Assembly: GCF_000154785.2 (NCBI RefSeq)
Contig: NC_015730.1
Location: forward strand, 1-64,000
Direction of reading: 5' to 3'
Source of the DNA: Roseobacter litoralis Och 149
GTDB lineage: Bacteria > Pseudomonadota > Alphaproteobacteria > Rhodobacterales > Rhodobacteraceae
Length of the DNA stretch: 64,000 bases
The notes under the pieces are model-generated. The model saw only the letters and a program-made list of their open reading frames with translations, was not told the origin of the DNA and searched no databases. A program made the position numbers and the translations under genes. This document shows, piece after piece, positions 55,871 to 64,000 of the stretch (position 1 is the first letter of the stretch; every line of letters starts with the position of its first letter).

Positions 55871-57109
55871 CAAAGAAAGGCAGCGATCATATCGCGAAGT
55901 TCGCTGACATCTTCGCTCACCACAAGACAAGCGCCTGAACCATTGAAACATGGACTCGCGAAGTCGCCGATATTTTGGCGGTTTGAGGTGCAATCCGGGC
56001 AATTTTAACCTGCAATGCAGCGCTCATCGCGCTCCATTCTGTGGGTTACCCGTTTACCCGGCAGGGCATTGAGCGAAGCCATTTTCCCGAGGAGGAGAGG
56101 TTTTATCAGGCTTCTACATACGTTTCAGTACCAAAAAGCAAGGTCAGATCGCCATGTAAAAAACGTAAATACGGACGCGAAACCACCCAACACGTGCAGG
56201 CGATACGCCCCATTAAAGACAACGTCGATCGATCCTCTCCCACAGCATCAAAAGCTGCGGGCAGGACAGATGGGCAAAGCAATCTTTGGCGCTCGGCCAT
56301 GAAAACCGGCTCCGTTGTAAAACTTTGTAAATCAGGCAGAAGCCTTGGCCATCCCAATCTAGCAGTTTGGTCCGATCGTCGCGTTGGCCCGAGAACGCAA
56401 ATACCGCCCCGATGGTCGGTCTTCCGGTGCAGGGCATGCTGAGTCAATGTCGCCAACACCACAGTTCTTTTGGACGATGGCCGTCACGCGAGAGGTCAAA
56501 TGTTGTTGAACCCCGGTGTCTTGCCCGATTATGCTCTTTTCACCGCGTGCATCAGCCGCTTCAACACAATCTTGTCCGTGGCCCTGTCAAACCCAAGACC
56601 GCGCCCGTTTTGACAAGCAAAGCTTGACCGGAGTAGGCCGCTCTGCTTTCGGATCAGGTGGCGCCATGTCGGCAAGCTGGAAATCGACTGGCGCGGATGC
56701 CGTGCTTGCTCCGGCGACCAAAGTCCCTACTGCTTCGGACCACGCCGCGATGCGTAAATTTGCTGGCGCGTCACGTCGCTCCTTTGAGCAAGCCTAATTG
56801 CTGCTGCCCATCAAACCCGACGAATGATATAATCAACGGCGTCTTGTATCACTCCATTGCCACCGTCTTTAGCTCCCCAGAACTCTGCGTCGCGTTACAC
56901 CCTCCGCTCAAAACGCATCATAACCCCGTCGTTATGCATGTCTCTTACATTTCTAATCGGCAGTCAGGCAAGCGATCTCATTCGGGTGGTTACACTCAAT
57001 TGGAACCGCTGTGTCGCGCAGATAGAGGTAGCCTTAGTTTTTAGCCGTGTTAACTTGAATAATGGCTTACACTTTGGTTGCGAGTCCTATTGATGATGGA
57101 TGGCCTCAC
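55871..57109. other. Decayed intergenic DNA
   Basis: About 1.2 kb contains only short frames interrupted by stops. Some plus-strand fragments between about 56460 and 56790 read like broken protein text, but I cannot assign them. No tRNA, ncRNA or clear terminator is visible. The stretch lies between two dead IS3-type relics in opposite orientations. Confidence 0.5.
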
Positions 57110-57373
57110 TGCTTTTTTCAAAGCGCTTCCTTGCGAAAAGAGCGTTGCCGGCTCTTCTAGGTAAATTTTTTTGAGCCGCTTGCTTTCTTCATTGAGTGCT
57201 TTCGCCGGCGTTATCGGGCTCGCACCTATCCTACTGTATATGAACCGACATTTGTGAAAGCGTTTACAGCTTATGTTGTGTTCACGGTACAAATCAGCAA
57301 CTGAGACGCCGCTTTCAGCCTCGCTTAGTATCTTCGCCATCCGCACATTGCCGTAGTTTGACCTCTTTACGAG
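57110..57373 (-). mobile_element. Second IS3-type OrfA relic
   Basis: A minus-strand frame contains MAKILSEAESGVSVADLYRE followed by HNISCKRFHKC, then AKALNEESKRLKKIYLEE. This matches the helix-turn-helix and Leu/Lys-rich helix of IS3-family OrfA proteins of the group that starts with K-R-S-R/K-F. Conserved positions such as F-Y-K-W are degraded and no OrfB follows, so it is a fragment. It is a different subgroup from the relic at 55.5 kb. Confidence 0.65.
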
Positions 57374-57618
57374 TAACTTCTCCGAAATCATTCGAGAAAA
57401 TTCGATATGTAAGTATACCCAAATTTCGGAGCAATCACCCAGCGGCCAGCTTGAATTCGTTCGAGGCGAGAAGTTTCTGCGTGCTGCAAGATTAGTCACT
57501 GAAGAGGTTGGGTGCCGCTTTAGACACGTGATTTACTTTGGTGTTTGTGACTGAAGGTCAAGTGCCGAGCGCTGCGCTCTACTGTATTGAATTCTGTTCC
57601 ATTTTTAGTGCTGGCTTT

Positions 57619-58980
57619 TTATGCCTCGGTCAAAGCGCGATCCGAAATTATACGTAAAGGTTTGAGCAGGAAAGATAAAATTGTTCTGCCCTCAGATTTT
57701 ATGTCAGCCACTACGGTCATTCCGGGCGTTACCTTGCGCCCGTCTGGCATCTGACCGACATTGGTAATTGTCAGAGATTGAAAGCCAAGCCGGACGCGAA
57801 ATACAGTTTGACCATTCTCCTTTGTAAAGCTCGAGGGTGAGATATGCTCAACTACGGCTTCCAGCGAGCCATATCTGGTAAAATCATATGTCAGAACTTT
57901 GACGCTGGCAGAACTGCCAGGTGTTACCCCACCAATTCTATCGGCGGCGATTTCGATTTCTGCGAAAGTCTGGCCTGTCGAGGGGATGATCTCGACAATG
58001 ACTTCGCCTGGCTGAACCACCTCTCCGAGGTTTTGAACCGAAATCGCGTTCACCATACCAGAGACGGGGCTTACAATTCGGCTTCGCTGTATTTGAAAGT
58101 TCAGCGCTGTGCGGGTTTCCAGCAAACCGGCTAGTTCTGTACGCTTTTCGTCAAGTTGAAGCGCTGCATCTCTCCGAAACTGTGCAATCAGTTCCCTCTC
58201 GCTGGATTCCAGCTGTTCGATCCTTGCATCCAAAATGCGTACCTCACCGGACAATTGCGCGATACTGCTTTCCAACCTCAAATTCTCGCGCTGCAATTCT
58301 TCGCGACGGTTCAGGGACACGCTTCCATTGAATCCGGCGCGTTGATAGCGGTCAAATTGTGCTTGTTGGATTGCTAGTTCTTGACGCAGGCTCTCCATAT
58401 TAGCATGGATGGCCTGTTGTTCGGTGCTTGCAACCGATTTTTGCGAGCGGATCGTTTGTATTTGCGACAGACGGTAGTTGACTTCGCTGATGATCGAGAT
58501 TGACGTCATTTGTCTTAACTCCGCGTCATCAAGCGTAACGAAACTGATGGCGCTGATCGTCTCATAACGAGCAATACTCTCCTGCACTTGTGTCAAAAGC
58601 GTGTCGATTTGCGCTAACTCGGATTGTATGATCTGCGTGTCCAGTTGCAGTATGAGCTGCCCAGGCTGCACGATATCCCCGTCCTGCACAGCAATTTCGT
58701 TAACGATGCCTCCTTCCAGGTGTTCAATCCGGGTGGATAAACCTTCGGGCTTGATGGTCCCCTCCCCGGTCACAACTTCGTAAACAGGCGTCACAGATGA
58801 CCAATAGAAAAAAGCTCCAACGGCGAGAACGATTGTCCATATTACGGACTTGGCATAGCCGCCATCATGTGTCTCGCTCAAATGTGGGCTCGCAGTGACA
58901 TTGGAAGAACTGGCGATGGCGGACGATGGAACATTGCCCAGTTTTTCGCTTTTTGTGCGGCGGGAGAATCTGTTCAGCAT
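57619..58980 (-). CDS. HlyD-family type I secretion adaptor
   Basis: This 453-residue periplasmic adaptor links an ABC exporter to an outer-membrane channel. It has a cytoplasmic N-terminus, one membrane helix (about 46-63, SVIWTIVLAVGAFFYW), a lipoyl half-motif IEHLEGGIVNEIAVQDGDIVQPGQLIL, long coiled coils (about 120-285), the matching lipoyl half RSRIVSPVSGMVNAISVQNLGEVVQPGEVIVEI and a beta-barrel end. ATG at 58980 is chosen over 59040. It lies one base downstream of the ABC gene's stop. No TolC-type gene is present in the window. Confidence 0.93.
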   Translation of the reverse strand: MLNRFSRRTKSEKLGNVPSSAIASSSNVTASPHLSETHDGGYAKSVIWTIVLAVGAFFYWSSVTPVYEVVTGEGTIKPEGLSTRIEHLEGGIVNEIAVQDGDIVQPGQLILQLDTQIIQSELAQIDTLLTQVQESIARYETISAISFVTLDDAELRQMTSISIISEVNYRLSQIQTIRSQKSVASTEQQAIHANMESLRQELAIQQAQFDRYQRAGFNGSVSLNRREELQRENLRLESSIAQLSGEVRILDARIEQLESSERELIAQFRRDAALQLDEKRTELAGLLETRTALNFQIQRSRIVSPVSGMVNAISVQNLGEVVQPGEVIVEIIPSTGQTFAEIEIAADRIGGVTPGSSASVKVLTYDFTRYGSLEAVVEHISPSSFTKENGQTVFRVRLGFQSLTITNVGQMPDGRKVTPGMTVVADIKSEGRTILSFLLKPLRIISDRALTEA

Positions 58981-58981
58981 G

Positions 58982-61219
58982 TTAAGCGCTCCTCGATTGG
59001 AGTTTTTCGTGCCCGCCAAAAAACGCAATTTGGCCAGCATTGAGAAGCAAGACCTTATCGGCTTGGCGCATGATACTGGGTCGATGGGTAACCAGCAGAC
59101 AGGTTACCTGGCCTGCCCGCCTCCTGATTGCATTCAGGATCGCGGCTTCATCCTCGTCTGACAGGCCTGCTTCTGGCTCATCGAGCAAGAGAACCTTGGG
59201 GGAATTCAGGAGAATTTGAGCGACTGCAAATTTGGTGCGGAAAGCAGGAGAAAACCGATGCCGATCTGCGTGACTGAATCTGGTGTCAAAGCCATCGGCA
59301 AGATCTTCAATACTCTGCAAAAGTGATAGTTCTTGCGTGATGGCACGCAGTTCTGCGTCCGTGGCATCAGGCTTTGTAAGGCGAAGGTTTTGAGCCAGTG
59401 AGCCATGTATTTGCAAGGATTGATGGCCAAGGTAACTGATCAATTTGGCCCGCATTCGCGTGTCAAACTGGTTTACATTAGATTGCCCAATCATCACGGT
59501 CCCGTTTTGTGCAGAATACTGTCCCGTGATCGCGCGCAGCAGAGATGACTTACCCGATCCGGCCTCTCCGGTGATGCAGATGAATGACCCGCCATCAAAT
59601 TTTACGCTGATCCCTTTGAGTGCCGCCGTGACCGACCGTGGGTATCTCAAGACTAGGCTGTCTATGTGAATATCAGGTGCGATGCCACTGTGGTCCAATC
59701 CGACCGCCAACTGTGAATGACCCGATTGGTGCCGACCTTTGATACGCATCATGACATCGATCTGTTTGAAGAGGTTCAAAAGATCAGGTGCACGAACCGC
59801 GAGCAGCAATGCTTGTTGCACCGGGCTCAGCAGTCGGGCGGATATGATTGTACAGGCGATCAGAACGCCTGCGGTTAAATCGGAGGATATCACACGCAGC
59901 GCACCAACGAAGATTACGCAGCCAATTGCCAGTGGCGTTGCAACTGTAATCAGGCTGTTGAGTATGCGCCAGATCGCGTCCAGTCGGTGCCGCGCCTGGC
60001 TCAAAGCGCTAAAACGTGGCGTGATCCGCGCGCTCCATACCGCACCCAAACCGCGTGCGACGATCTGATGGCGTTGGCTGAGAGTTTCCTCCTGCAGACG
60101 CATACATTCGTTGTGCAGCTGACCCAGTTCTCTGGAACCGCGCGAAATTTTTGGGTAAAAAACGACGCCCACCACTGCATAGAGCGCGACAAAGCTGAGC
60201 AGAATCGTCCCAATGACCGGATCCAGAAAGAACATCGCAGCCAATAAAATCGCCACAAATGGCAATTCAAAGATAACGGCGACAAATGGTCCTGCGTAGA
60301 AATCACGTACCGTTTCGAAATGTTTGAGACGGTTCATCTGATCGCTTGCAGAGGACCCGGTCACCATCTCCAGCGGAAAGGCCATCAGACGTTCAAACAG
60401 GGTGCTGCTGACAATATACTCTATGCGTCCAGATACCTGTGCGATTATCCTCGATTTGATCCGACGCAGACGCAGATCGACGCAAAGTAATATGCCGATA
60501 CCAACCAGCAAAGCCACGAGGGTGTCGAATGCTTTGGCAGGCAGGACCTTATCGAAAATGAATCCGACAGAAAGTGACGCAATGACGACAAGTGTATTGG
60601 ACAGGAAAATAATGAGCAGTATTGTCCGGTTCTCGGGCGCGAACCGATGGATCGTGTTGCTGATCCAACTGCCTGACCAAGATGTGGCGTTGGGTTTCAA
60701 GGCGGATTCTTTTACGCGCAAGCAGCGATAGAGGCGCCGTTGCCGGATAGGTCGCTCTTGTCCGGTCGCAGGGTCGCGTAACACAAATCGACCATCGTCG
60801 CCGACGGCAACAAACCAGATATCCTCACTGGCAGAGACGACGAAAGATCCGTTCGGCAAGTGCTGCAAGTTGCGTCCGCGTAGGCTGTCTTCACTCGTTT
60901 CGAAACCGAGATGGCGCAGGATGCCGCGGGCTGAGTTTAGATTGAGCTCAGGCAAAAAATGCGGGATGGCCGCAGCAAAGTCTCGGAAATCAACCGGCCA
61001 GTTGCAGCGGCGCAAGACCTCAACGACCGCTTCGCCAGCATTTGTGTGCGACGATAATCCGCCAAATCGTCCGGTTTGCAAACCGGTACTCAATGCATCG
61101 TAATTGCTATCATTTTCCCATTTCACAGTGGCCGAAGCGATCAGGTCGCTGTCAGACACTGAGACAGAGGCAGTGTCTTGAGCGTCGGGTGCTTCTTTGA
61201 GAGGAGCGGTGTGTGTCAT
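58982..61219 (-). CDS. Type I secretion ABC half-transporter with peptidase-like domain
   Basis: This 745-residue subunit has an N-terminal domain (about 55-165) resembling the C39 peptidase-like domain of HlyB. The catalytic Cys region is absent, though the late RDPATG Asp remains. A six-helix transmembrane domain (about 195-475) and an ATPase domain follow. Walker A GEAGSGKS (551-558), Walker B VLLLDEP and the H-loop LLVTHRPS are intact, but the signature reads FSPAF (656-660) where LSGGQ is expected. Its start overlaps the next ABC gene upstream by four bases, so the two probably pair as a heterodimer. Confidence 0.88.
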   Translation of the reverse strand: MTHTAPLKEAPDAQDTASVSVSDSDLIASATVKWENDSNYDALSTGLQTGRFGGLSSHTNAGEAVVEVLRRCNWPVDFRDFAAAIPHFLPELNLNSARGILRHLGFETSEDSLRGRNLQHLPNGSFVVSASEDIWFVAVGDDGRFVLRDPATGQERPIRQRRLYRCLRVKESALKPNATSWSGSWISNTIHRFAPENRTILLIIFLSNTLVVIASLSVGFIFDKVLPAKAFDTLVALLVGIGILLCVDLRLRRIKSRIIAQVSGRIEYIVSSTLFERLMAFPLEMVTGSSASDQMNRLKHFETVRDFYAGPFVAVIFELPFVAILLAAMFFLDPVIGTILLSFVALYAVVGVVFYPKISRGSRELGQLHNECMRLQEETLSQRHQIVARGLGAVWSARITPRFSALSQARHRLDAIWRILNSLITVATPLAIGCVIFVGALRVISSDLTAGVLIACTIISARLLSPVQQALLLAVRAPDLLNLFKQIDVMMRIKGRHQSGHSQLAVGLDHSGIAPDIHIDSLVLRYPRSVTAALKGISVKFDGGSFICITGEAGSGKSSLLRAITGQYSAQNGTVMIGQSNVNQFDTRMRAKLISYLGHQSLQIHGSLAQNLRLTKPDATDAELRAITQELSLLQSIEDLADGFDTRFSHADRHRFSPAFRTKFAVAQILLNSPKVLLLDEPEAGLSDEDEAAILNAIRRRAGQVTCLLVTHRPSIMRQADKVLLLNAGQIAFFGGHEKLQSRSA

Positions 61220-62874
61220 CCAGCCATCGACCTCTCTGAGGGCGCGACTTCGTCCTTGATGAGGTGACCATCTTTGATGCGCAGGACACGGTTCGCGAGA
61301 GCCATGTATGAGGGTCTGTGGGTGACCATGACGATTATCGCGTCGGGTATCCGTCGACGTAGGACTTGCAACATGTTTTGATCGATGCTGCGGTCAAGAC
61401 CCACATTTGCTTCATCGAAGAGGATGACATCAGGACACCGGACCAATCCTGAAATGAGGACGACACCGTCGTGAATCGCCTTGGGCAGGCTATTGGCATT
61501 GCGGGCGGCAACTTGCAGGGACAGCCCGTCGGCATGATGGGAAATAAAGCTCGATATTCCAAGCTCTTCGGCGAGTTTGAAGGCTTGTGTCTGATGTCGC
61601 GGCACATCGAATGCAGTGAGGTTTTCCAGCAAGGTACCGTCGAGCATTGTATAATCTGGTGACAAGGTACTGATCCGGTCGCACAGAACCTCCGGATTGA
61701 TATCGTCGAGCGTCAACCCATTGATGTGCACTGTTCCCGAGGTCGGGCGAATTCTGCCCGCCAAGACTGACAGCAGAGTGCTTCGACCGCATCCGTCAGC
61801 GCCGACCAATGCTATGCAGTCGCCGCGTCGCAGACTGAGCGAGACGTTTTCGAAAAGAGGCTTTTGGTTGGGATGAGGGGCGATCGTCACGTCGTGCAGA
61901 ACGATATCGTCAATTTGATCTATCTTTTTGACGCCCGAAGAACCAGCATCTGTCTGCAACAGTTCATTGGTTTGTTTTTCAGACCTTTTAACATCTGCTT
62001 CACCGGCCAGCAGGGCTTCTATGCGCAGCATTGGCTGTATGACGCGCCCGGTGAGCAATACCGAGGCGGCGACCCCGCCAACAGACATCTGCCCGCCAAT
62101 GACCAGAAACGATCCGACCCCGGCCATAAGAACTGGCGCCATCAACCCGATCGAAGACGTAATGCCTTGCGTGAGCGTCACGCGGCGACTGAGATCATGG
62201 GTGATGATGGCGTTGACTGACATCAGCCGCTCGTAACGGCGTTGCATCAAATCCTCGATCCCGAGGCTCTTGATCATCTCGACACCGTCAATCGCCTCCA
62301 TCAGAAAGGAATGGCGTTGTTGGTCCCTGTTCTGCCGAAAAGTGTTGAGTTCCAGAATCTTGCGCCGCTGAAACCAGACAATGCCCATCGACAGAAGTGC
62401 GAGTACACAGACACTTACCCCTAAAAGAGGCGATATCAGAGCCATCACCGCAATGAAAAGCACAATGAATGGCAGATCAAGCATTGCTGCGGCGGCTTCA
62501 CTCGCGTGGTGTTTGCGCACGCGCTCAATGCTTTCCACGTGGTCGTGCAGCACACCGGGGCCGACGTTTTTAAGGCGTGTACTGTTCTCCAGAAGGTTGC
62601 GAAAGGCGCGGTGGTATGCCTCAGTCTCGAACCGGTTGCTGGCGGTGGCCATCAATCTGCCACGTGCCAGTCGGATCATGAAGTCGGCGAGTGCCGCCGT
62701 CGCGAGGCCTGCGGCCAACACGGCCAATGTCGCATAGCCTTCTCTTGGGATGATCCGGTCATAGACGTGAATCATCGCCAAAGGCAGCGCAAGACCAAGA
62801 ACATTTGCGCACAAGGAAGCGACCACGATATGTGGGTTGCGCCGCAGGCGGCGTAAGTCCAATCCACGTTCCAT
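61216..62874 (-). CDS. Type I secretion ABC half-transporter with degenerate ATPase
   Basis: This 552-residue subunit has a six-helix transmembrane domain (about 15-290) with the PrtD/HlyB-like VYDRIIPREGYATLAVLA and an ATPase domain from about 325. Walker A reads GADGCGRST (358-366), so the ATP-binding Lys is replaced by Arg364 (codon CGA). The Q-loop region lacks its Gln (LSPDYTML), and the signature position reads LPKAI (463-467). Walker B ILFDEAN and the H-loop VMVTHRPS remain. It precedes the other half-transporter with a four-base overlap. A separate RTX substrate gene lies 65 bases upstream. Confidence 0.87.
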   Translation of the reverse strand: MERGLDLRRLRRNPHIVVASLCANVLGLALPLAMIHVYDRIIPREGYATLAVLAAGLATAALADFMIRLARGRLMATASNRFETEAYHRAFRNLLENSTRLKNVGPGVLHDHVESIERVRKHHASEAAAAMLDLPFIVLFIAVMALISPLLGVSVCVLALLSMGIVWFQRRKILELNTFRQNRDQQRHSFLMEAIDGVEMIKSLGIEDLMQRRYERLMSVNAIITHDLSRRVTLTQGITSSIGLMAPVLMAGVGSFLVIGGQMSVGGVAASVLLTGRVIQPMLRIEALLAGEADVKRSEKQTNELLQTDAGSSGVKKIDQIDDIVLHDVTIAPHPNQKPLFENVSLSLRRGDCIALVGADGCGRSTLLSVLAGRIRPTSGTVHINGLTLDDINPEVLCDRISTLSPDYTMLDGTLLENLTAFDVPRHQTQAFKLAEELGISSFISHHADGLSLQVAARNANSLPKAIHDGVVLISGLVRCPDVILFDEANVGLDRSIDQNMLQVLRRRIPDAIIVMVTHRPSYMALANRVLRIKDGHLIKDEVAPSERSMAG

Positions 62875-62939
62875 GCGCCAGTAAACTCCTAATTCGAGGG
62901 GCTTACGGTACGCACAAACAGATAATTTTGGGTTACCCG

Positions 62940-64000
62940 CTACCAGGTTATCTTGTCGATCTCCGTGAACTCCACGATCCCACCGGCATCAAAGGTGATC
63001 ACCCCGGCGGCATCCTCGGAAAGCGCCAATGCCTCAGCGCTTTGGCCTTCAACACTTGATCCTGCATCCAGAACCATTGTCCATCCATTGCCAGTTACGG
63101 TGTTGCCCGCGACATTTGCACCGCCGGAGGTGTCCAGAAGTTCGATGGTTTGTGTCCAGCCAGACGCACCGCCAGCAACAATGTCAGACCCTTCGGATGC
63201 GGCAACCAGAAACGTGTTTTCGCCTGCCCCCCCGTACAAGACATCGTCGCCAAGCCCACCCGACAGGATATCGTCGCCACCGTCACCGTAGAGGGTATCG
63301 TTCCCCGCACCGCCAGAGAGCACATCATTCCCGCCCCCGCCTTTCAGATAGTCATTCCCATCGCCCCCGAAGAGGTTGTCATGACCGCCCATGGTTATGC
63401 CGCCACTTTCGATTGCCGCAACCTCTGATGTCTCAAGCTGGTAGTCGAAGACGGCGAATTCATCGATGGCACCGTCAAAGAAATGCTGCAGATTGTCAGC
63501 GGCTCCATCGCTGCTTTTCCATTGGGATGCCCCCAACGTCCAAGGCTCGTTGTTGCCGGTGATGCCGCCTGTATAGCTGTCCGTATCAACCCGGGCACCG
63601 TCAAGAAATAGTGCGGCACCTTCCGGGCCAAAGCTGACTGCGACATGGGACCAGTCGCCGGCTGTCACTGTGCCGGAGTCGGACTGCATGAAGGTGTTGC
63701 CGCTGTCAGATTGCAGACGAACTTCAATCGAGCCATCGGTATTGAGCCAGGCTGTCAGGTGGCCGCCCCCGTCAAAATGAGTGGAATCGCGCGAAAAAAT
63801 GGTCTGCTTGTCGTCAAGGTTATTCGCATTGAACCGAATAGAAACCGTCCCTGCATCAAGGGCATAGGCGGAGTCGGGCGGAACTTCGACGTAGTCATCA
63901 GTCCCATCCAGAGCCACGGCCGTTCCTGTACCGTCCCAACCTGTCGCGCCGGGCGTGGCTCCGCCACGGTAAAGGCCATCCCGGGCATTGCCGCTACTGT
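62940..64000 (-). CDS. LamG/RTX secreted protein, C-terminal part
   Basis: This gene is partial: the frame is open to the window end at 64000, so at least 353 residues of the C-terminus are seen. It has a LamG/concanavalin-like domain (from about LDGTDDYVEVPPDSAYALDAG to DGAIDEFAVFDYQL). About six calcium-binding RTX nonapeptides follow (GGDGNDYLKGGGGNDVL and so on, 63207-63389), and then a tail of about 90 residues ending in IDKITW. This is the form of a type I secretion substrate, whose export signal lies in the last 60 or so residues. It lies upstream of, and in line with, the two ABC genes and the HlyD gene. Confidence 0.9.
   Translation of the reverse strand, partial: SSGNARDGLYRGGATPGATGWDGTGTAVALDGTDDYVEVPPDSAYALDAGTVSIRFNANNLDDKQTIFSRDSTHFDGGGHLTAWLNTDGSIEVRLQSDSGNTFMQSDSGTVTAGDWSHVAVSFGPEGAALFLDGARVDTDSYTGGITGNNEPWTLGASQWKSSDGAADNLQHFFDGAIDEFAVFDYQLETSEVAAIESGGITMGGHDNLFGGDGNDYLKGGGGNDVLSGGAGNDTLYGDGGDDILSGGLGDDVLYGGAGENTFLVAASEGSDIVAGGASGWTQTIELLDTSGGANVAGNTVTGNGWTMVLDAGSSVEGQSAEALALSEDAAGVITFDAGGIVEFTEIDKITW

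Noticed and set aside
56106..56462. 118-codon minus-strand frame in the gap after fliP
   Set aside because: No ribosome site, no recognisable domain, and it lies in decayed IS DNA.

Overview
The window looks like the replication-origin side of the main chromosome of a marine Roseobacter-group alphaproteobacterium (Rhodobacteraceae). The reasons are the dnaA-dnaN-recF-gyrB block, a GC-rich codon pattern, TRAP and compatible-solute transporters, an iol cluster with a stand-alone IolC, and a flagellar block with a possible CtrA-type site. This assignment comes from gene content and protein character; no database search was run.

Layout. 1-7 kb holds dnaA, dnaN, recF, a LysE-type exporter and gyrB, closed by a strong terminator. 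7-8.3 kb (minus) has a thioredoxin-like protein and a CcdA-like membrane protein. 8.4-11.1 kb is a two-gene DNA-repair module: a radical SAM protein and a DUF4130-UdgX fusion. 11.2-20 kb is a divergent myo-inositol catabolic cluster (iolG, aldolase, iolB, iolC, iolD on minus; dehydrogenase, iolE, dehydrogenase on plus) with a perfect palindromic operator between the arms. 20-25.3 kb has a cyclic-nucleotide-binding membrane protein, leuD, an EEP-family protein, leuB and a DMT exporter. 25.3-31.8 kb has a small secreted protein, an orphan peptide-type binding protein, a heme-c HAMP protein, tRNA-Arg(CCU), a LacI regulator and a YcaQ-like glycosylase.

31.8-40.8 kb reads as one amino-acid/5-oxoproline utilisation locus: Asp/Glu racemase family protein, MarR-type regulator, D-amino-acid-dehydrogenase-like oxidase, complete TRAP transporter, a BASS-like membrane protein and pxpB-pxpC-pxpA. 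A 17-bp inverted repeat sits between the regulator and the oxidase. 40.8-46.3 kb has a LysR regulator, a glycine-betaine/proline type ABC transporter with an enlarged permease, and an alpha/beta hydrolase.

47-55 kb is an isolated flagellar block (a 752-residue periplasmic protein, motA, motE, a small membrane protein, fliL, and divergently fliF, fliH, fliN, fliP). It is more AT-rich than its surroundings. On one side it borders a 107-bp imperfect palindrome and gene-free DNA, and on the other about 2.6 kb of decayed insertion-sequence relics. Many genes needed for a flagellum are absent here. 57.6-64 kb (minus) is a type I secretion locus: a LamG/RTX substrate running off the window end, two ABC half-transporters and an HlyD-type adaptor. 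Both ATPase subunits have lost the canonical LSGGQ signature and one has Arg in place of the Walker A Lys. This pair is the most unusual thing I see in the window.
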